NCBI GenBank assembly: GCA_029781535.1
Contig: JAKOWL010000103.1
Coordinates: 1 to 38,124 of the forward strand
DNA length: 38,124 nucleotides
Source: Pseudomonadota bacterium
GTDB taxonomy: Bacteria; Pseudomonadota; Gammaproteobacteria; Burkholderiales; Methylophilaceae
Direction: 5' to 3'
Part shown: positions 16,280 to 24,792 of the stretch, one piece after another
Layout of the letters: each line of letters begins with the position of its first letter
Position numbering within the stretch: position 1 is the stretch's first letter
Program-made: the position numbers and the translations under genes
Notes under the pieces: model-generated
Seen by the model: the letters and a program-made list of their open reading frames with translations, nothing else
What the model was told of the DNA's origin: nothing
Databases searched by the model: none

Positions 16280-16846
16280 TTAATCATTTGTGCTGACCGG
16301 TTGAGCTGACGGCGTATCCTTCCATAAGAACTCGCCTTCTTTCACAAAATTTCTTTCGTTGGTCTTCTTGATGCGCCAGTTGGCTTGTTCCACCACTCGG
16401 GATAAGTCATGGCAGGCAGTCGCCTCTCCGCTGCACTTGATAGCGGTGTCGATATAGATGTGATCTGCCGAGCCAACGTCAAAATAGCGTTTGACGACGG
16501 CCGGGTGTGCCGCATGGCTAGGTTGGGTGAACGCCCACTCTATCAGTCCCGGTTTTCCGATGGAGCGTTCATTGAATATCTTCCAGTTTTCCTGCGTTTC
16601 CCAGCCTTGTGGCAGTGTTTCGTGTGCATGTATGTCTGTACGTTGCTCTAGCGCCACCAAAGCCGCTGGCGCAGAGGCGTAGGGGATGTTGAAAACGTAT
16701 TTTGTGTTGATCGCGCTGGCAGTGGGTTTGGTTTTGCGCTTGGTCTTGGACTTCTTCGCCGCTAGTGCATCACTGGTGGCTGCCAATATCAACAGCACGC
16801 ATATGAAGCGTGCTGTTGATTGTCGCGTAAACAGGAAAGATCTCAT
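16280..16846 (-). CDS. Unknown secreted basic protein coupled to yggX
   Basis: 188 residues; I do not recognise the family. A signal peptide ([20 protein letters not shown] to about DALAA, residue 30) is followed by a very basic stretch [10 protein letters not shown]. The rest is a soluble domain with two Cys (in [12 protein letters not shown]) that could form a disulfide, and an aromatic-rich middle ([17 protein letters not shown]). The ATG is inside the yggX stop (ATGA overlap), so translation depends on yggX. It may be a lineage-specific envelope protein; the coupling suggests a linked role in redox or iron stress, but nothing in the protein shows that. Confidence 0.7.
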   Translation of the reverse strand: MRSFLFTRQSTARFICVLLILAATSDALAAKKSKTKRKTKPTASAINTKYVFNIPYASAPAALVALEQRTDIHAHETLPQGWETQENWKIFNERSIGKPGLIEWAFTQPSHAAHPAVVKRYFDVGSADHIYIDTAIKCSGEATACHDLSRVVEQANWRIKKTNERNFVKEGEFLWKDTPSAQPVSTND

Positions 16847-17115
16847 TTGCTGGGGGGAACATAGCCGCTGGCCATATCCGCACCTTCGCCAAAAAAATAT
16901 TTTTCCGTTTGTTCTGCCAGATACTTGCGAGCGGCAGGGTCGGCCAGGCTCAGGCGGTTTTCGTTCACTAGCATGGTTTGCTGTTTCAGCCAGCCCGCCC
17001 AAGCCTCTTTGCTGACGTTCATGAAGATCTTTTTGCCCAGCTCGCCCGGATATGGAGGGAAGTCCATCCCTTCGGCTTCTTTGCCCAGTTTTACACATTG
17101 CACCATTTTTGCCAT
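16843..17115 (-). CDS. yggX: YggX-family Fe(2+)-trafficking / oxidative damage protection protein
   Basis: 90-residue cytoplasmic protein of the YggX family, which protects iron-sulfur clusters during oxidative stress. It has the family start [27 protein letters not shown] with the single conserved Cys, then [20 protein letters not shown] and the tail MEKYFFG-like [11 protein letters not shown]. Length matches E. coli YggX (91). It is the first gene of a two-gene unit, with a 4-base overlap with the unknown secreted protein, and diverges from dgkA. Confidence 0.95.
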   Translation of the reverse strand: MAKMVQCVKLGKEAEGMDFPPYPGELGKKIFMNVSKEAWAGWLKQQTMLVNENRLSLADPAARKYLAEQTEKYFFGEGADMASGYVPPSK

Positions 17116-17217
17116 GGTTGAAGTCCTTGCTTTAAAAATTATGATGATAACGCATTGCTTTATAGCGGGCGAGAGGGCATGTTAAACTCTAGCGCTATTC
17201 AGCTGACGAGAAGAGTG

Positions 17218-17589
17218 ATGGAAGAGAGTGAATTTAAAAGCAAGAATGGGTTGCAGCGTATCGCCAAAGCATTGGGGTATTCGCTGGACGGATTAAAGAC
17301 GGCTTATCAGAGCGAGGCAGCGATTCGTCAGGAAACCTGGCTGATGGTGGTGTTCATCCCCTTAGGTTTTTATCTCGGGCACAACAATATCGAGCGCATT
17401 TTGCTGGTGGGCTCGACTTTATTAGTCTTTATCATCGAACTGCTTAATTCGGCGGTAGAAGCGGCAGTGGATCATACCTCGCTGGAAAGGCATCCTTTTG
17501 CCAAACGCGCCAAGGATATCGGCAGCGCAGCCGTGATGATGGGTATCTTGCTGTTCTTTCTGGTGTGGGGCATGGTGCTGTTTGGCTGA
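17218..17589 (+). CDS. dgkA: Diacylglycerol kinase DgkA
   Basis: 123-residue inner-membrane kinase that returns diacylglycerol, left over from periplasmic glucan synthesis, to phosphatidate. Three hydrophobic helices are visible, with the signature ELLNSAVEAAVDHTS (about 72-86) and the amphipathic N-terminal helix ending in SEAAIRQE. Length equals E. coli DgkA (122). The ATG at 17218 is preceded by GAGAAGAG; upstream in-frame codons are not homologous. It is monocistronic, with its own terminator. Confidence 0.95.
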   Translation: MEESEFKSKNGLQRIAKALGYSLDGLKTAYQSEAAIRQETWLMVVFIPLGFYLGHNNIERILLVGSTLLVFIIELLNSAVEAAVDHTSLERHPFAKRAKDIGSAAVMMGILLFFLVWGMVLFG

Positions 17590-17604
17590 TGCGCAGCTGC
17601 AGAT

Positions 17605-17631
17605 AAAAAAGGCGCTTCGTAGCGCCTTTTT
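17605..17631. terminator. Bidirectional terminator between dgkA and the ZnuD-like gene
   Basis: AAAGGCGCT and AGCGCCTTT around TCGT, A-rich on the left and T5 on the right. It serves both converging genes. Confidence 0.88.
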
Positions 17632-17646
17632 AGTTGTCTAACAGGC

Positions 17647-19629
17647 CTAAAAATCCGCTCGTGCACCAATCAAGAGTGAACGCTCACCCGCTGGCGAGAT
17701 GTTTTTTAAGAAAGAAGCGTGATCACGGATCTCTTCATTCAGCAAGTTGTTAGCCTTGGCAAATGCTTCGACATGGAATCTATGTACAGGTAACTTGTAA
17801 GCCACCGTCGCACTCACGTCAGTGTAGGCGCTGGTTTTCAGTTCGTTTACGGCAGTTTTACTTTGCTTGAAAGCATGCAGGGCATCCAGATGTGCGCTGA
17901 AATTGCCTAATTGATAACGCAGTCCTGCACCTAAGCGCAAAGGTGCAATGCGAGGCAGATATTCGTTGTTGGTTTTATCCCGTGCATGTACATAATCGCC
18001 GCGCACGGTCAAATCTAGATTGTCCGTGAGTCCGTACTTGCCGTCGAATTCCAGACCTTTGAATACAGCACGTACTGCATCAAACCTTGCTTCTGGCAAA
18101 CCAGTGATCGGCTCGATATTGCCAGTATCGAACACTCCTATGTAATTGCTGAATCGTGTGTAATATGCACCGAAATTGAAGCTGTTATGCCCGTCACGCC
18201 AGCGCAGCTGTGCATCTATGCCGTTGGAACGTTCTTTCTGCAGGTTACTGTTACCCACCTCGAACTGGCCGGTGGCTACATGCGGGCCATTGGCATAAAG
18301 CTCAAAATACGCAGGGGCACGTTCATTATGCGACAGGTTGGCTGTGGCAGACCAGTTGCTGCTTATGCTATAAAGCCCACCCAAGGCAAGGCTGTTGGGA
18401 TTGAAACTGTTGTTCTGCCCTGAGCCAAAACTGGCGCTGTCTCTGGAATCCACCGAGGTATGCCCTAGGCGCCAGCCAAACGTCAGTTTGTGCTTATCAA
18501 TAGGACGTTCCTCATAAAGGTACAAGGCCTGATTTTGCGTATTGACGCTGGGCACGAACGCCTCTTTGCCGATAGCTTCAAAGTTAGTATTACCAAACTG
18601 GAAACCAATTACGCCGTTTAGCCCGAATACCGGGTTGTGGCCGGCCTCCAGGCTTCCTTCAAGGCCGCGGTTCTTGAAGGTCGTGCCGATTTGAACGCCT
18701 TCCAGTTCCTTGTGTTCGTAATCGGTATGCGCCATGCGGAACTTGAGGCGGTTGACTGTAGTGCCCAAATCTGTGAATTCACTGGCAACATCCCAGCGGT
18801 CGCTCTTCATGTCAATACGTACGTTCTCCTCAGCTACGGTACCGTAGTTGTTATTATCACGTGCGTAAGAGAGACCGATATAACCGTTATCGAACGTGAG
18901 TGCACCTCCCAGTGCGCTGCCATCCGCGTCAGCGTCGCTGTTGATGAGTGTGCCGCGATGTACGCGTGGTGTGCCATCAGCTGCATTCTTACGGCTGGAG
19001 ACTGCAAAACCGGGAATATCCAGATCGCTGGTCTTGCGGGTGTAAACATCGCCGTGGATTGCGAACTGGCCATTTCCTGCATCCACTACGGCCGCACCGT
19101 TACGCATGTTTTCCGCACCGCCAAAGCGCGTCTCGGCACGGCCTGTGATACCTTCCAGCTGTTCCTGAGGGATGCGATGGTCGGTTGCGTTGACTACACC
19201 GCCAATTGCGCTGCTGCCATACAACAGGGCTGCCGGCCCGCGTACCACATCAATCTGTTCGATAACCAGCGGGTCAACACTTACTGCATGGTCAAAACTC
19301 AGGCTGGACACATCCAGTACGCCAACACCGTTTTGCATGATTTTGACACGCTCGGCATCCATTCCGCGAATTACAGGGCGCGAGGCATTCGGGCCAAACC
19401 CTGTGGCAGAAACGCCAGGCAGGCTGTTCAATGTCTCACCAAGCGTACTGCCGCGACGCAGATTAAGTTCATGCCCGTTCAGAGTGATCGCAGGTGTCGT
19501 CTGATCGCTAGCGCCTTTGTCTGTCACCGATATGTTATCCAGACGAATCTGGGCAGGTTCTTCTGCCCATGCGTACTGTGCTAACAATGCACTAATCACC
19601 CAAGTAACGGGTTTTATTTTGTTCAACAT
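17647..19629 (-). CDS. znuD: TonB-dependent receptor of the ZnuD zinc-uptake type
   Basis: 660-residue outer-membrane receptor. A signal peptide ends at AWA (about 23), TonB-box-like DNISVTD follows, then the plug with RPVIRGMDAERVKI and IEQIDVVRGPAALLYGSSAIGGVV, and a barrel ending in Phe. It resembles meningococcal ZnuD in several places: NERAPAYFELYANGPHVAT, FEVGNSNLQKERSNGID and KANNLLNEEIRDHASFL. ZnuD imports Zn2+; here the long His-rich surface loops of the meningococcal protein are absent, so the metal could differ. I start at ATG 19629, which follows AGGTGA. It is 55 bases after a small His/Cys protein with which it probably forms an operon. Confidence 0.82.
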   Translation of the reverse strand: MLNKIKPVTWVISALLAQYAWAEEPAQIRLDNISVTDKGASDQTTPAITLNGHELNLRRGSTLGETLNSLPGVSATGFGPNASRPVIRGMDAERVKIMQNGVGVLDVSSLSFDHAVSVDPLVIEQIDVVRGPAALLYGSSAIGGVVNATDHRIPQEQLEGITGRAETRFGGAENMRNGAAVVDAGNGQFAIHGDVYTRKTSDLDIPGFAVSSRKNAADGTPRVHRGTLINSDADADGSALGGALTFDNGYIGLSYARDNNNYGTVAEENVRIDMKSDRWDVASEFTDLGTTVNRLKFRMAHTDYEHKELEGVQIGTTFKNRGLEGSLEAGHNPVFGLNGVIGFQFGNTNFEAIGKEAFVPSVNTQNQALYLYEERPIDKHKLTFGWRLGHTSVDSRDSASFGSGQNNSFNPNSLALGGLYSISSNWSATANLSHNERAPAYFELYANGPHVATGQFEVGNSNLQKERSNGIDAQLRWRDGHNSFNFGAYYTRFSNYIGVFDTGNIEPITGLPEARFDAVRAVFKGLEFDGKYGLTDNLDLTVRGDYVHARDKTNNEYLPRIAPLRLGAGLRYQLGNFSAHLDALHAFKQSKTAVNELKTSAYTDVSATVAYKLPVHRFHVEAFAKANNLLNEEIRDHASFLKNISPAGERSLLIGARADF

Positions 19630-19684
19630 GATATTCACCTAATAAATAGCAAATAACCGGCAAAACGGTTGCCGGAACAACAAG

Positions 19685-19999
19685 CTAAATCAAGGATGTA
19701 GCGGGCGGGGCACGAGCGCGGTAGGGCGTGTTGAGGACAGATTCCAGCTTGGCTGCATAAAAAATTGGTAGTTGGAACTGTGCGGTACTTAAAGGGATAT
19801 CGAGGTTGGATGTGCCTATGCCATGCGCGCTTTGTGCGTAAGCGATACATTGGCCGCATTGTTCATTAGCTGTATTTTTATCTGGCTGGCTGTGTTGTGT
19901 CAGCTGCTTTAAGTGGCTGATTTCGTGCGCAGCAATACCCATTTGCACACAGGCAAACAGCACAATCATGCCAAAGTGAATCCAAAAGCGACGCAACAT
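19685..19999 (-). CDS. Small exported His/Cys protein, DUF2946-like
   Basis: 104 residues with an N-terminal hydrophobic segment (about 5-24, FGMIVLFACVQMGIAAH) that is a signal peptide or anchor. The mature part has HEISHLKQLTQHSQ followed by ECGQC-type NEQCGQCIAYAQSAHG, an arrangement seen in DUF2946-like small proteins found beside metal-related TonB receptors. His and Cys pairs suggest metal binding (inference). It is first in a two-gene unit with the ZnuD-like receptor. The family name is tentative. Confidence 0.65.
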   Translation of the reverse strand: MLRRFWIHFGMIVLFACVQMGIAAHEISHLKQLTQHSQPDKNTANEQCGQCIAYAQSAHGIGTSNLDIPLSTAQFQLPIFYAAKLESVLNTPYRARAPPATSLI

Positions 20000-20019
20000 G
20001 CTTCCTATCGTAACATTTC
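20000..20019 (-). promoter_or_regulatory. Possible Zur half-site before the small His/Cys gene
   Basis: On the minus strand GAAATGTTA (20019 to 20011) equals the left half of the enterobacterial Zur operator; the right half matches poorly. It lies 12 to 20 bases before the ATG and overlaps a possible promoter TTGCCT-16-TACGAT. Confidence 0.3.
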
Positions 20020-20076
20020 CTGCCTAAGAGGCAAGTCTCTAAATAGGAATGAAGGTATTGCAGGATATGTTCAAAC

Positions 20077-20101
20077 AAAAAGCACCTAAACGGTGCTTTT
20101 T
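20077..20101 (-). terminator. Terminator of the VPLPA-CTERM gene
   Basis: AGCACC/GGTGCT stem with loop TAAAC, flanked by A5 and T5, so it can act in both directions. It lies 21 bases past the stop. Confidence 0.8.
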
Positions 20102-20121
20102 GTTTTTATATTTTTCTTGAT

Positions 20122-20847
20122 TTACATCTGCCCTTTTTTGCGGCTGGAAACAAACCCTAATATGCCTAGACTGGATAACATCAGTGGGAGTGCGGCTGGC
20201 AAAGGAACGTTAGAAGGTGGTGGTGTAGGCTCGAGCGCTTCAGTCGTGCGGATTCCGAAAGTAAACCCATGCCAATATTCAGGATCTGGTACAGTCCATG
20301 AGAATGTTGAGTAAGTACCATTGAATTTGATAGTGCCTGCCCCTTCTGTTCCCCGGAGAATATCACCAGGCAACTGAGTCAACAAGCCAGGGCCGCCACC
20401 CCAGCAGCAGGTAGGGCCTTGACTCAAGATTGTAAAAGGGGAGTCAAAATCATAAACTGCCGGATCTCCTAGAGAACCTAACGTTGTAATTGCCATGATT
20501 GGATCTTTGATGGCTTCCGATAATGTTACGCGATAGGTCATATTAGGGGATCCAACCAATTGGATACCTTCATATGTGGATGCATTTTCGACTTCGGCAC
20601 TTGTATAGGTGCTGGCAGGGTTCCAGAGATAGTTGCCGGTCACTCCCATGAATGATCCATGAGAACCATCTGCTTTCAGTGCATCGAATTGAACAGTGAC
20701 AGCTGGACCACTGCTAGGTGTAATTACGCCAGTGGCTGTACCTGCTCCTGGATTCCACGACGTCCAGTCTACATAATAGTAAGTGTTGGCTAGCGCAGAA
20801 GTGCTAAACATGCTTGAAACAAGCGCTAACATTGTAATTTTTTTCAT
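20122..20847 (-). CDS. Secreted protein with C-terminal VPLPA-CTERM sorting signal
   Basis: 241 residues. A signal peptide ends at SALA (about 20). The middle (about 21-205) is a beta-rich domain of unknown function with a single CCW motif. The C-terminus is a sorting signal: NVPLPAALPLML, a hydrophobic helix and the basic end SSRKKGQM. Such PEP-CTERM-type tails are cut by an exosortase and attach proteins to the outer envelope or exopolysaccharide matrix (known for the class). No exosortase gene is in the window. The gene is alone, with a long hairpin-rich leader. Confidence 0.88.
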   Translation of the reverse strand: MKKITMLALVSSMFSTSALANTYYYVDWTSWNPGAGTATGVITPSSGPAVTVQFDALKADGSHGSFMGVTGNYLWNPASTYTSAEVENASTYEGIQLVGSPNMTYRVTLSEAIKDPIMAITTLGSLGDPAVYDFDSPFTILSQGPTCCWGGGPGLLTQLPGDILRGTEGAGTIKFNGTYSTFSWTVPDPEYWHGFTFGIRTTEALEPTPPPSNVPLPAALPLMLSSLGILGFVSSRKKGQM

Positions 20848-20915
20848 AATTTCCCCCTATTACCCAAATAACTTCACGAAATTGCGATTGTTTGAAAAAC
20901 CATTGTCACCGATTC

Positions 20916-20973
20916 TATAGTCAAAACTATACTGCTCTCTTGGAGAGGCTGCCACAATAGCCTTTTCGGGCTA
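20916..20973 (-). promoter_or_regulatory. Three tandem hairpins in the VPLPA-CTERM gene leader
   Basis: In the 363-base gap 20848-21210 three short perfect stems lie in a row: TATAGT/ACTATA (20916-20931), CTCTC/GAGAG (20935-20947) and TAGCC/GGCTA (20958-20973). On the minus strand they precede the start codon by 69 bases or more. No match to a known riboswitch is recognised. Elsewhere in the gap I see nothing certain; the divergent kinase-like gene must also have its promoter here. Confidence 0.4.
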
Positions 20974-21210
20974 ATAGTCTATGAGAATAAATGCGTCAGT
21001 TTCAAAAACACGCTGGGCATAAACTTTAACAGAGGTAATGGCTATTCCTGCTTCCGTATTAATAATGACAGCTTGCATTACATCCAAGATTAATTACTGG
21101 TTGTTACTCCTTCCAATTCCCTAATCTATGATGCTGACATGAATTGTCATATTTTCTTAACCTATTAGGCATATAAAGACTATATTGTTAGGGAAAAAGA
21201 AAATAAAGTC

Positions 21211-23067
21211 ATGCCAAAAAGTGAAAAATCTAAAAGTATTGAGTCATCTTACAAGAGCCTGTTAGGCAATCTAAGAAAATTGGCCCAGGATTTAGTTTCT
21301 ACTGAAGAAGAATTTGAAAAGAATATTAAAAAAGTCCATGAGCAACACTCAGAAGCAGCTATCAATCTGGTTCACTACCTGGGTTTAAGAAGACGAGACC
21401 TGAGGAAACTTCAAATAGAACTTGCAAATGTCGGGTTATCTTCATTGGGACGATTGGAGTCCAAGGTTTTACCCACAATAAACTCAGTCATTTATTTACT
21501 TGAGTCCGCCTTGAATGTTGAACATAGTCAATCTTCCGAAATCAAATATGTCGATAACTCTTTTTTAGATAAAAACTCTCAAGAGGTTTTTGGCACTCCC
21601 CCAATAGAAAGAAATGTCAGAATTTTAGTCACCCTTCCGAGCGAAGCAGCTAATGATTACAGTCTGGTCAAACGTATGCTTTTAACGGGCATGGACTGTG
21701 CTCGGATTAATTGTGCGCATGATGATGAGGAAGCATGGCTCAAGATGATTAAAAACATTGAAAGAGCATGTGTAGAAACACATAAAGATTGCAAAGTATT
21801 GATGGATCTGGCCGGGCCGAAACTCAGGACTGGAGAAATATCCGCAGAATCGTCTGTGCTAAAGATAAAGCCTAAGAAAAATAATTATGGGTGCGTAGTT
21901 TCACCAGTAAAAATTTTTATACATAGCGCAAATAAGAGCATCTCAATGCTTGATGAATGTCTTACATTGCCGATTGAGGATGATTGGCTAAAGGATGCGT
22001 CAGTTAATGATGAAATTGTTTTTAAGGATGCGCGTGAATCAAATCGTAAAATCAAGCTGTTAGAAAAAACGGAAGATGGATTCTGGGGGGAGTTATCTCA
22101 AACAGCATATATAACCCCCCAGACTGAATTAAAACTGTTGATGATGAGCGGAGCTAAACATCCTAAATATCATCCGGCCATAGTAAAAATCGGCAAGCTT
22201 CCAAATCTTCGGAAAATGATTTTTTTGCATAAAGGTGACATATTAATCGTCAATCGAAAAGATTTACCAGGTAAGCCAGCTGAATATTCAGAAAGTGGGC
22301 AGTTAATATCCTATGCTTCAATTTCGTGCTCGCTACCGGAGATATTTCAGATGGTGACGGAAGGGGAGAGGATACTTTTTGATGATGGCCGTATCGGGGG
22401 TGTAATAAGAGAAGTAAAAAAAGATGCGCTATCAGTGGAAATTACTGAGATTTCAGACAATGGCGACAAATTACTAGCCGACAAAGGGATTAACCTTCCT
22501 GATAGCAACTTGGATTTAGATGCCGTTACGGATGCAGACATCAAGAACCTTCAGTTTGTCGTCAAATATGCCGACATGGTGGGATTCTCATTCTCTAAAA
22601 ACACAAAAGACATTGAATTGTTACAAAAGCATCTTAAAGAACTCAATGCTGATAATTTGGCCTTGGTGCTTAAAGTTGAAACCCGCTCAGCGTTTGAGAA
22701 ACTACCTCTAATGTTATTGACTTTAATGAAATCTCCCAAGGTAGCTATCATGATTGCAAGGGGCGATCTGGCGGTTGAATGTGGTTACGAGAGATTAGCC
22801 GAACTTCAGGAAGAAATTTTGTGTTTGGCTGAGGCCGCGCATATTCCAGTGATATGGGCCACCCAAGTTTTAGAAAGTCTTGCGAAAACTGGCAAGCCAA
22901 GCCGGGCAGAAATTTCTGACGCCGTGATGGCTGAACGGGCGGAGTGTGTGATGTTAAACAAGGGCGCCCATATTCTCGAAGCAATAGAAATGCTTGTCGA
23001 TATATTGAAACGGATGCAGGGCTTTCAAAGCAAGAAACGGTCATTGCTTAGACAACTGCATTGGTAA
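21211..23067 (+). CDS. Divergent pyruvate kinase-family protein with N-terminal helical extension
   Basis: 618 residues against about 470 for ordinary pyruvate kinase. Residues 1-125 are a charged, helical extension unlike the family. The barrel starts near 134 (RNVRILVTLPSEA). Retained motifs: RINCAH (165-170), MDLAGPKLRTG (198-208), ILFDDGRIGGVI (388-399), LKVE with the catalytic Lys488, MIARGDLAVE (514-523) and ATQVLESL (550-557). The segment 209-380, where the lid (B) domain sits, is enlarged, and the C-terminal allosteric domain is missing: the protein ends about 25 residues after MLNKG. Usual K+-site Ser and Thr are Ala169 and Leu200, and the Glu whose change to Lys marks K+-independent enzymes is Lys204. 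It probably acts on PEP/ADP, but this is not certain. glgP follows 30 bases later. Confidence 0.82.
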   Translation: MPKSEKSKSIESSYKSLLGNLRKLAQDLVSTEEEFEKNIKKVHEQHSEAAINLVHYLGLRRRDLRKLQIELANVGLSSLGRLESKVLPTINSVIYLLESALNVEHSQSSEIKYVDNSFLDKNSQEVFGTPPIERNVRILVTLPSEAANDYSLVKRMLLTGMDCARINCAHDDEEAWLKMIKNIERACVETHKDCKVLMDLAGPKLRTGEISAESSVLKIKPKKNNYGCVVSPVKIFIHSANKSISMLDECLTLPIEDDWLKDASVNDEIVFKDARESNRKIKLLEKTEDGFWGELSQTAYITPQTELKLLMMSGAKHPKYHPAIVKIGKLPNLRKMIFLHKGDILIVNRKDLPGKPAEYSESGQLISYASISCSLPEIFQMVTEGERILFDDGRIGGVIREVKKDALSVEITEISDNGDKLLADKGINLPDSNLDLDAVTDADIKNLQFVVKYADMVGFSFSKNTKDIELLQKHLKELNADNLALVLKVETRSAFEKLPLMLLTLMKSPKVAIMIARGDLAVECGYERLAELQEEILCLAEAAHIPVIWATQVLESLAKTGKPSRAEISDAVMAERAECVMLNKGAHILEAIEMLVDILKRMQGFQSKKRSLLRQLHW

Positions 23068-23097
23068 TTTTTAAGAAAAATTTTCTAGGATCAAATC

Positions 23098-24792
23098 ATG
23101 TTGCATGAATTCACAAGGACACCCCGCGTAGCTTATTTCTCAATGGAAATAGCATTGGCGCCAAATATTCCGACATATGCGGGTGGTTTGGGCGTATTAG
23201 CCGGAGACACATTAAGATCGGCTGCGGACATCGGGTTACACATGGTTGGGGTAACGCTTGTTAGCCGTGCGGGTTATTTCGATCAGAAAATCGATGCCTA
23301 CGGCAGGCAGATAGAACTTCCCCAAATGTGGGATCCAGAAAAATCTGCGCAACCCATCGTTTGCGCTAAGGTGTCAGTCAACATCGAGAACAGAGTCGTT
23401 TGGGTAGGTGCTTGGTTATATAGAATCGAAGGGCTTGGTGGCGGCATAGTGCCTGTGATTCTTCTGGATACAGATCTTCCTGAAAACACGCCTGAAGACA
23501 GAGAAATTACACACTTTCTATACGGTAAAGACGCCGCTTATCGTTTCAAGCAAGAAATGATTTTAGGTATTGGCGGTATTCGTATGCTGCAAGCATTGGA
23601 TTTTAGTATTACTAAGCATCATATGAATGAAGGCCATTCTGCACTTCTGGCTGTTGAATTGTTGCACCGATATACCTATCAGCAACGTGATTTGCGTCCT
23701 GGCGAAGCTTTGTATGATCTTCCTGCGGTGCGTAAAAAATGTATTTTCACAACACATACTCCAGTAGAAGCTGGTCAGGACAAATTTGATTATTCAATCG
23801 TAGACAGGATTGCACAAAATGAATTTATTGATCTTCAGCATCTAAGAAAACTTGCTGGGGAAGACTGCTTAAATATGACGAGACTTGCCCTTAATTTATC
23901 TGAATACGTTAATGGTGTAGCTAAATGCCACGCCGAAGTTTCACAAAAGATGTTCCAAACTTATGTCGTACACGCAATCACGAACGGAGTTCACCCCCAC
24001 ACTTGGACAAATGCTGGCTTTGCTGCACTTTATGACAAGTATGTTCAAGGCTGGCGGCATGAACCTGAACAGTTGGTGCGGATAGACCAAGCGTCTGAAG
24101 AAGAGCTTTGGGATACCCACTACAATTCAAAAATTAAATTATTGGATATCGTACATCAATCAACAGGTAAGCAACTTGATCTAGACTTGCCGACCATTGG
24201 ATTTGCAAGGCGAATGACAAGTTATAAGCGACCGGATTTGATTTTTTCTGATATGGAAAGATTGAAGAATATTGCTAAAAAATATCCATTTCAGTTGATT
24301 CTTGCTGGCAAGGCTCACCCAAGTGATACAAGAGGTAAAGAAATAATCGAATCAATACATGCGCATATTCACGAATTGTCTGAAGATATAAAAGTGGTAT
24401 ATCTTTCTGGTTATGACATGAGTATGTCACTCGAACTGGTATCAGGCGTTGATGTTTGGTTGAATACACCACTTAGACCGCTGGAAGCTTCTGGTACAAG
24501 CGGGATGAAAGCTGCTTTCAATGGCGTTCCGAGTTTAAGCGTACTTGATGGTTGGTGGATCGAAGGTTGTATTGAAGGTGTCACTGGCTGGGCTGTTGGA
24601 AATGGGGATGTGGGGAACGATCAAGGAGATATCAACGACTTGTACAATAAACTAGAAAATTCGGTTCTGCCACTCTATAACAAGAGAAAGGAATGGGTAA
24701 ACCTAATGAAGGGCGTGATCAGTAAGAACGCTTCTATATTCAATACCCATCGGATGATTCGTAGGTATGCGACGGAAGCTTACATGTTGTAA
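23098..24792 (+). CDS. glgP: Alpha-glucan (glycogen) phosphorylase, short form
   Basis: 564-residue cytosolic PLP enzyme releasing glucose-1-P from glycogen. It belongs to the short alpha-glucan phosphorylase type (TIGR02094-like), lacking the extra N-terminal segment of E. coli GlgP. Motifs: RVAYFSMEIALAPNIPTYAGGLGVLAGD (10-37), HMNEGHSAL (about 176-184), THTPVEAGQDKF (about 219-230), ITNGVHPHTW, RRMTSYKRPDL (about 363-373), and EASGTSGMKAAFNG (about 462-475) with the PLP Lys. AGGA precedes the ATG. It is co-directional with the kinase-like gene and its last 13 bases overlap the convergent ackA. Confidence 0.93.
   Translation: MLHEFTRTPRVAYFSMEIALAPNIPTYAGGLGVLAGDTLRSAADIGLHMVGVTLVSRAGYFDQKIDAYGRQIELPQMWDPEKSAQPIVCAKVSVNIENRVVWVGAWLYRIEGLGGGIVPVILLDTDLPENTPEDREITHFLYGKDAAYRFKQEMILGIGGIRMLQALDFSITKHHMNEGHSALLAVELLHRYTYQQRDLRPGEALYDLPAVRKKCIFTTHTPVEAGQDKFDYSIVDRIAQNEFIDLQHLRKLAGEDCLNMTRLALNLSEYVNGVAKCHAEVSQKMFQTYVVHAITNGVHPHTWTNAGFAALYDKYVQGWRHEPEQLVRIDQASEEELWDTHYNSKIKLLDIVHQSTGKQLDLDLPTIGFARRMTSYKRPDLIFSDMERLKNIAKKYPFQLILAGKAHPSDTRGKEIIESIHAHIHELSEDIKVVYLSGYDMSMSLELVSGVDVWLNTPLRPLEASGTSGMKAAFNGVPSLSVLDGWWIEGCIEGVTGWAVGNGDVGNDQGDINDLYNKLENSVLPLYNKRKEWVNLMKGVISKNASIFNTHRMIRRYATEAYML

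Noticed and set aside
18637-19584. A 315-codon open frame on the plus strand opposite the ZnuD-like gene.
   Set aside because: It is a shadow of the receptor gene: Cys-rich, low-quality translation, no ribosome site and no family resemblance.
20954-20985. Sigma-54 promoter TGGCAG before the VPLPA-CTERM gene.
   Set aside because: The -24-like TGGCAG is present on minus but no GC element of the TTGC type follows at the correct distance.
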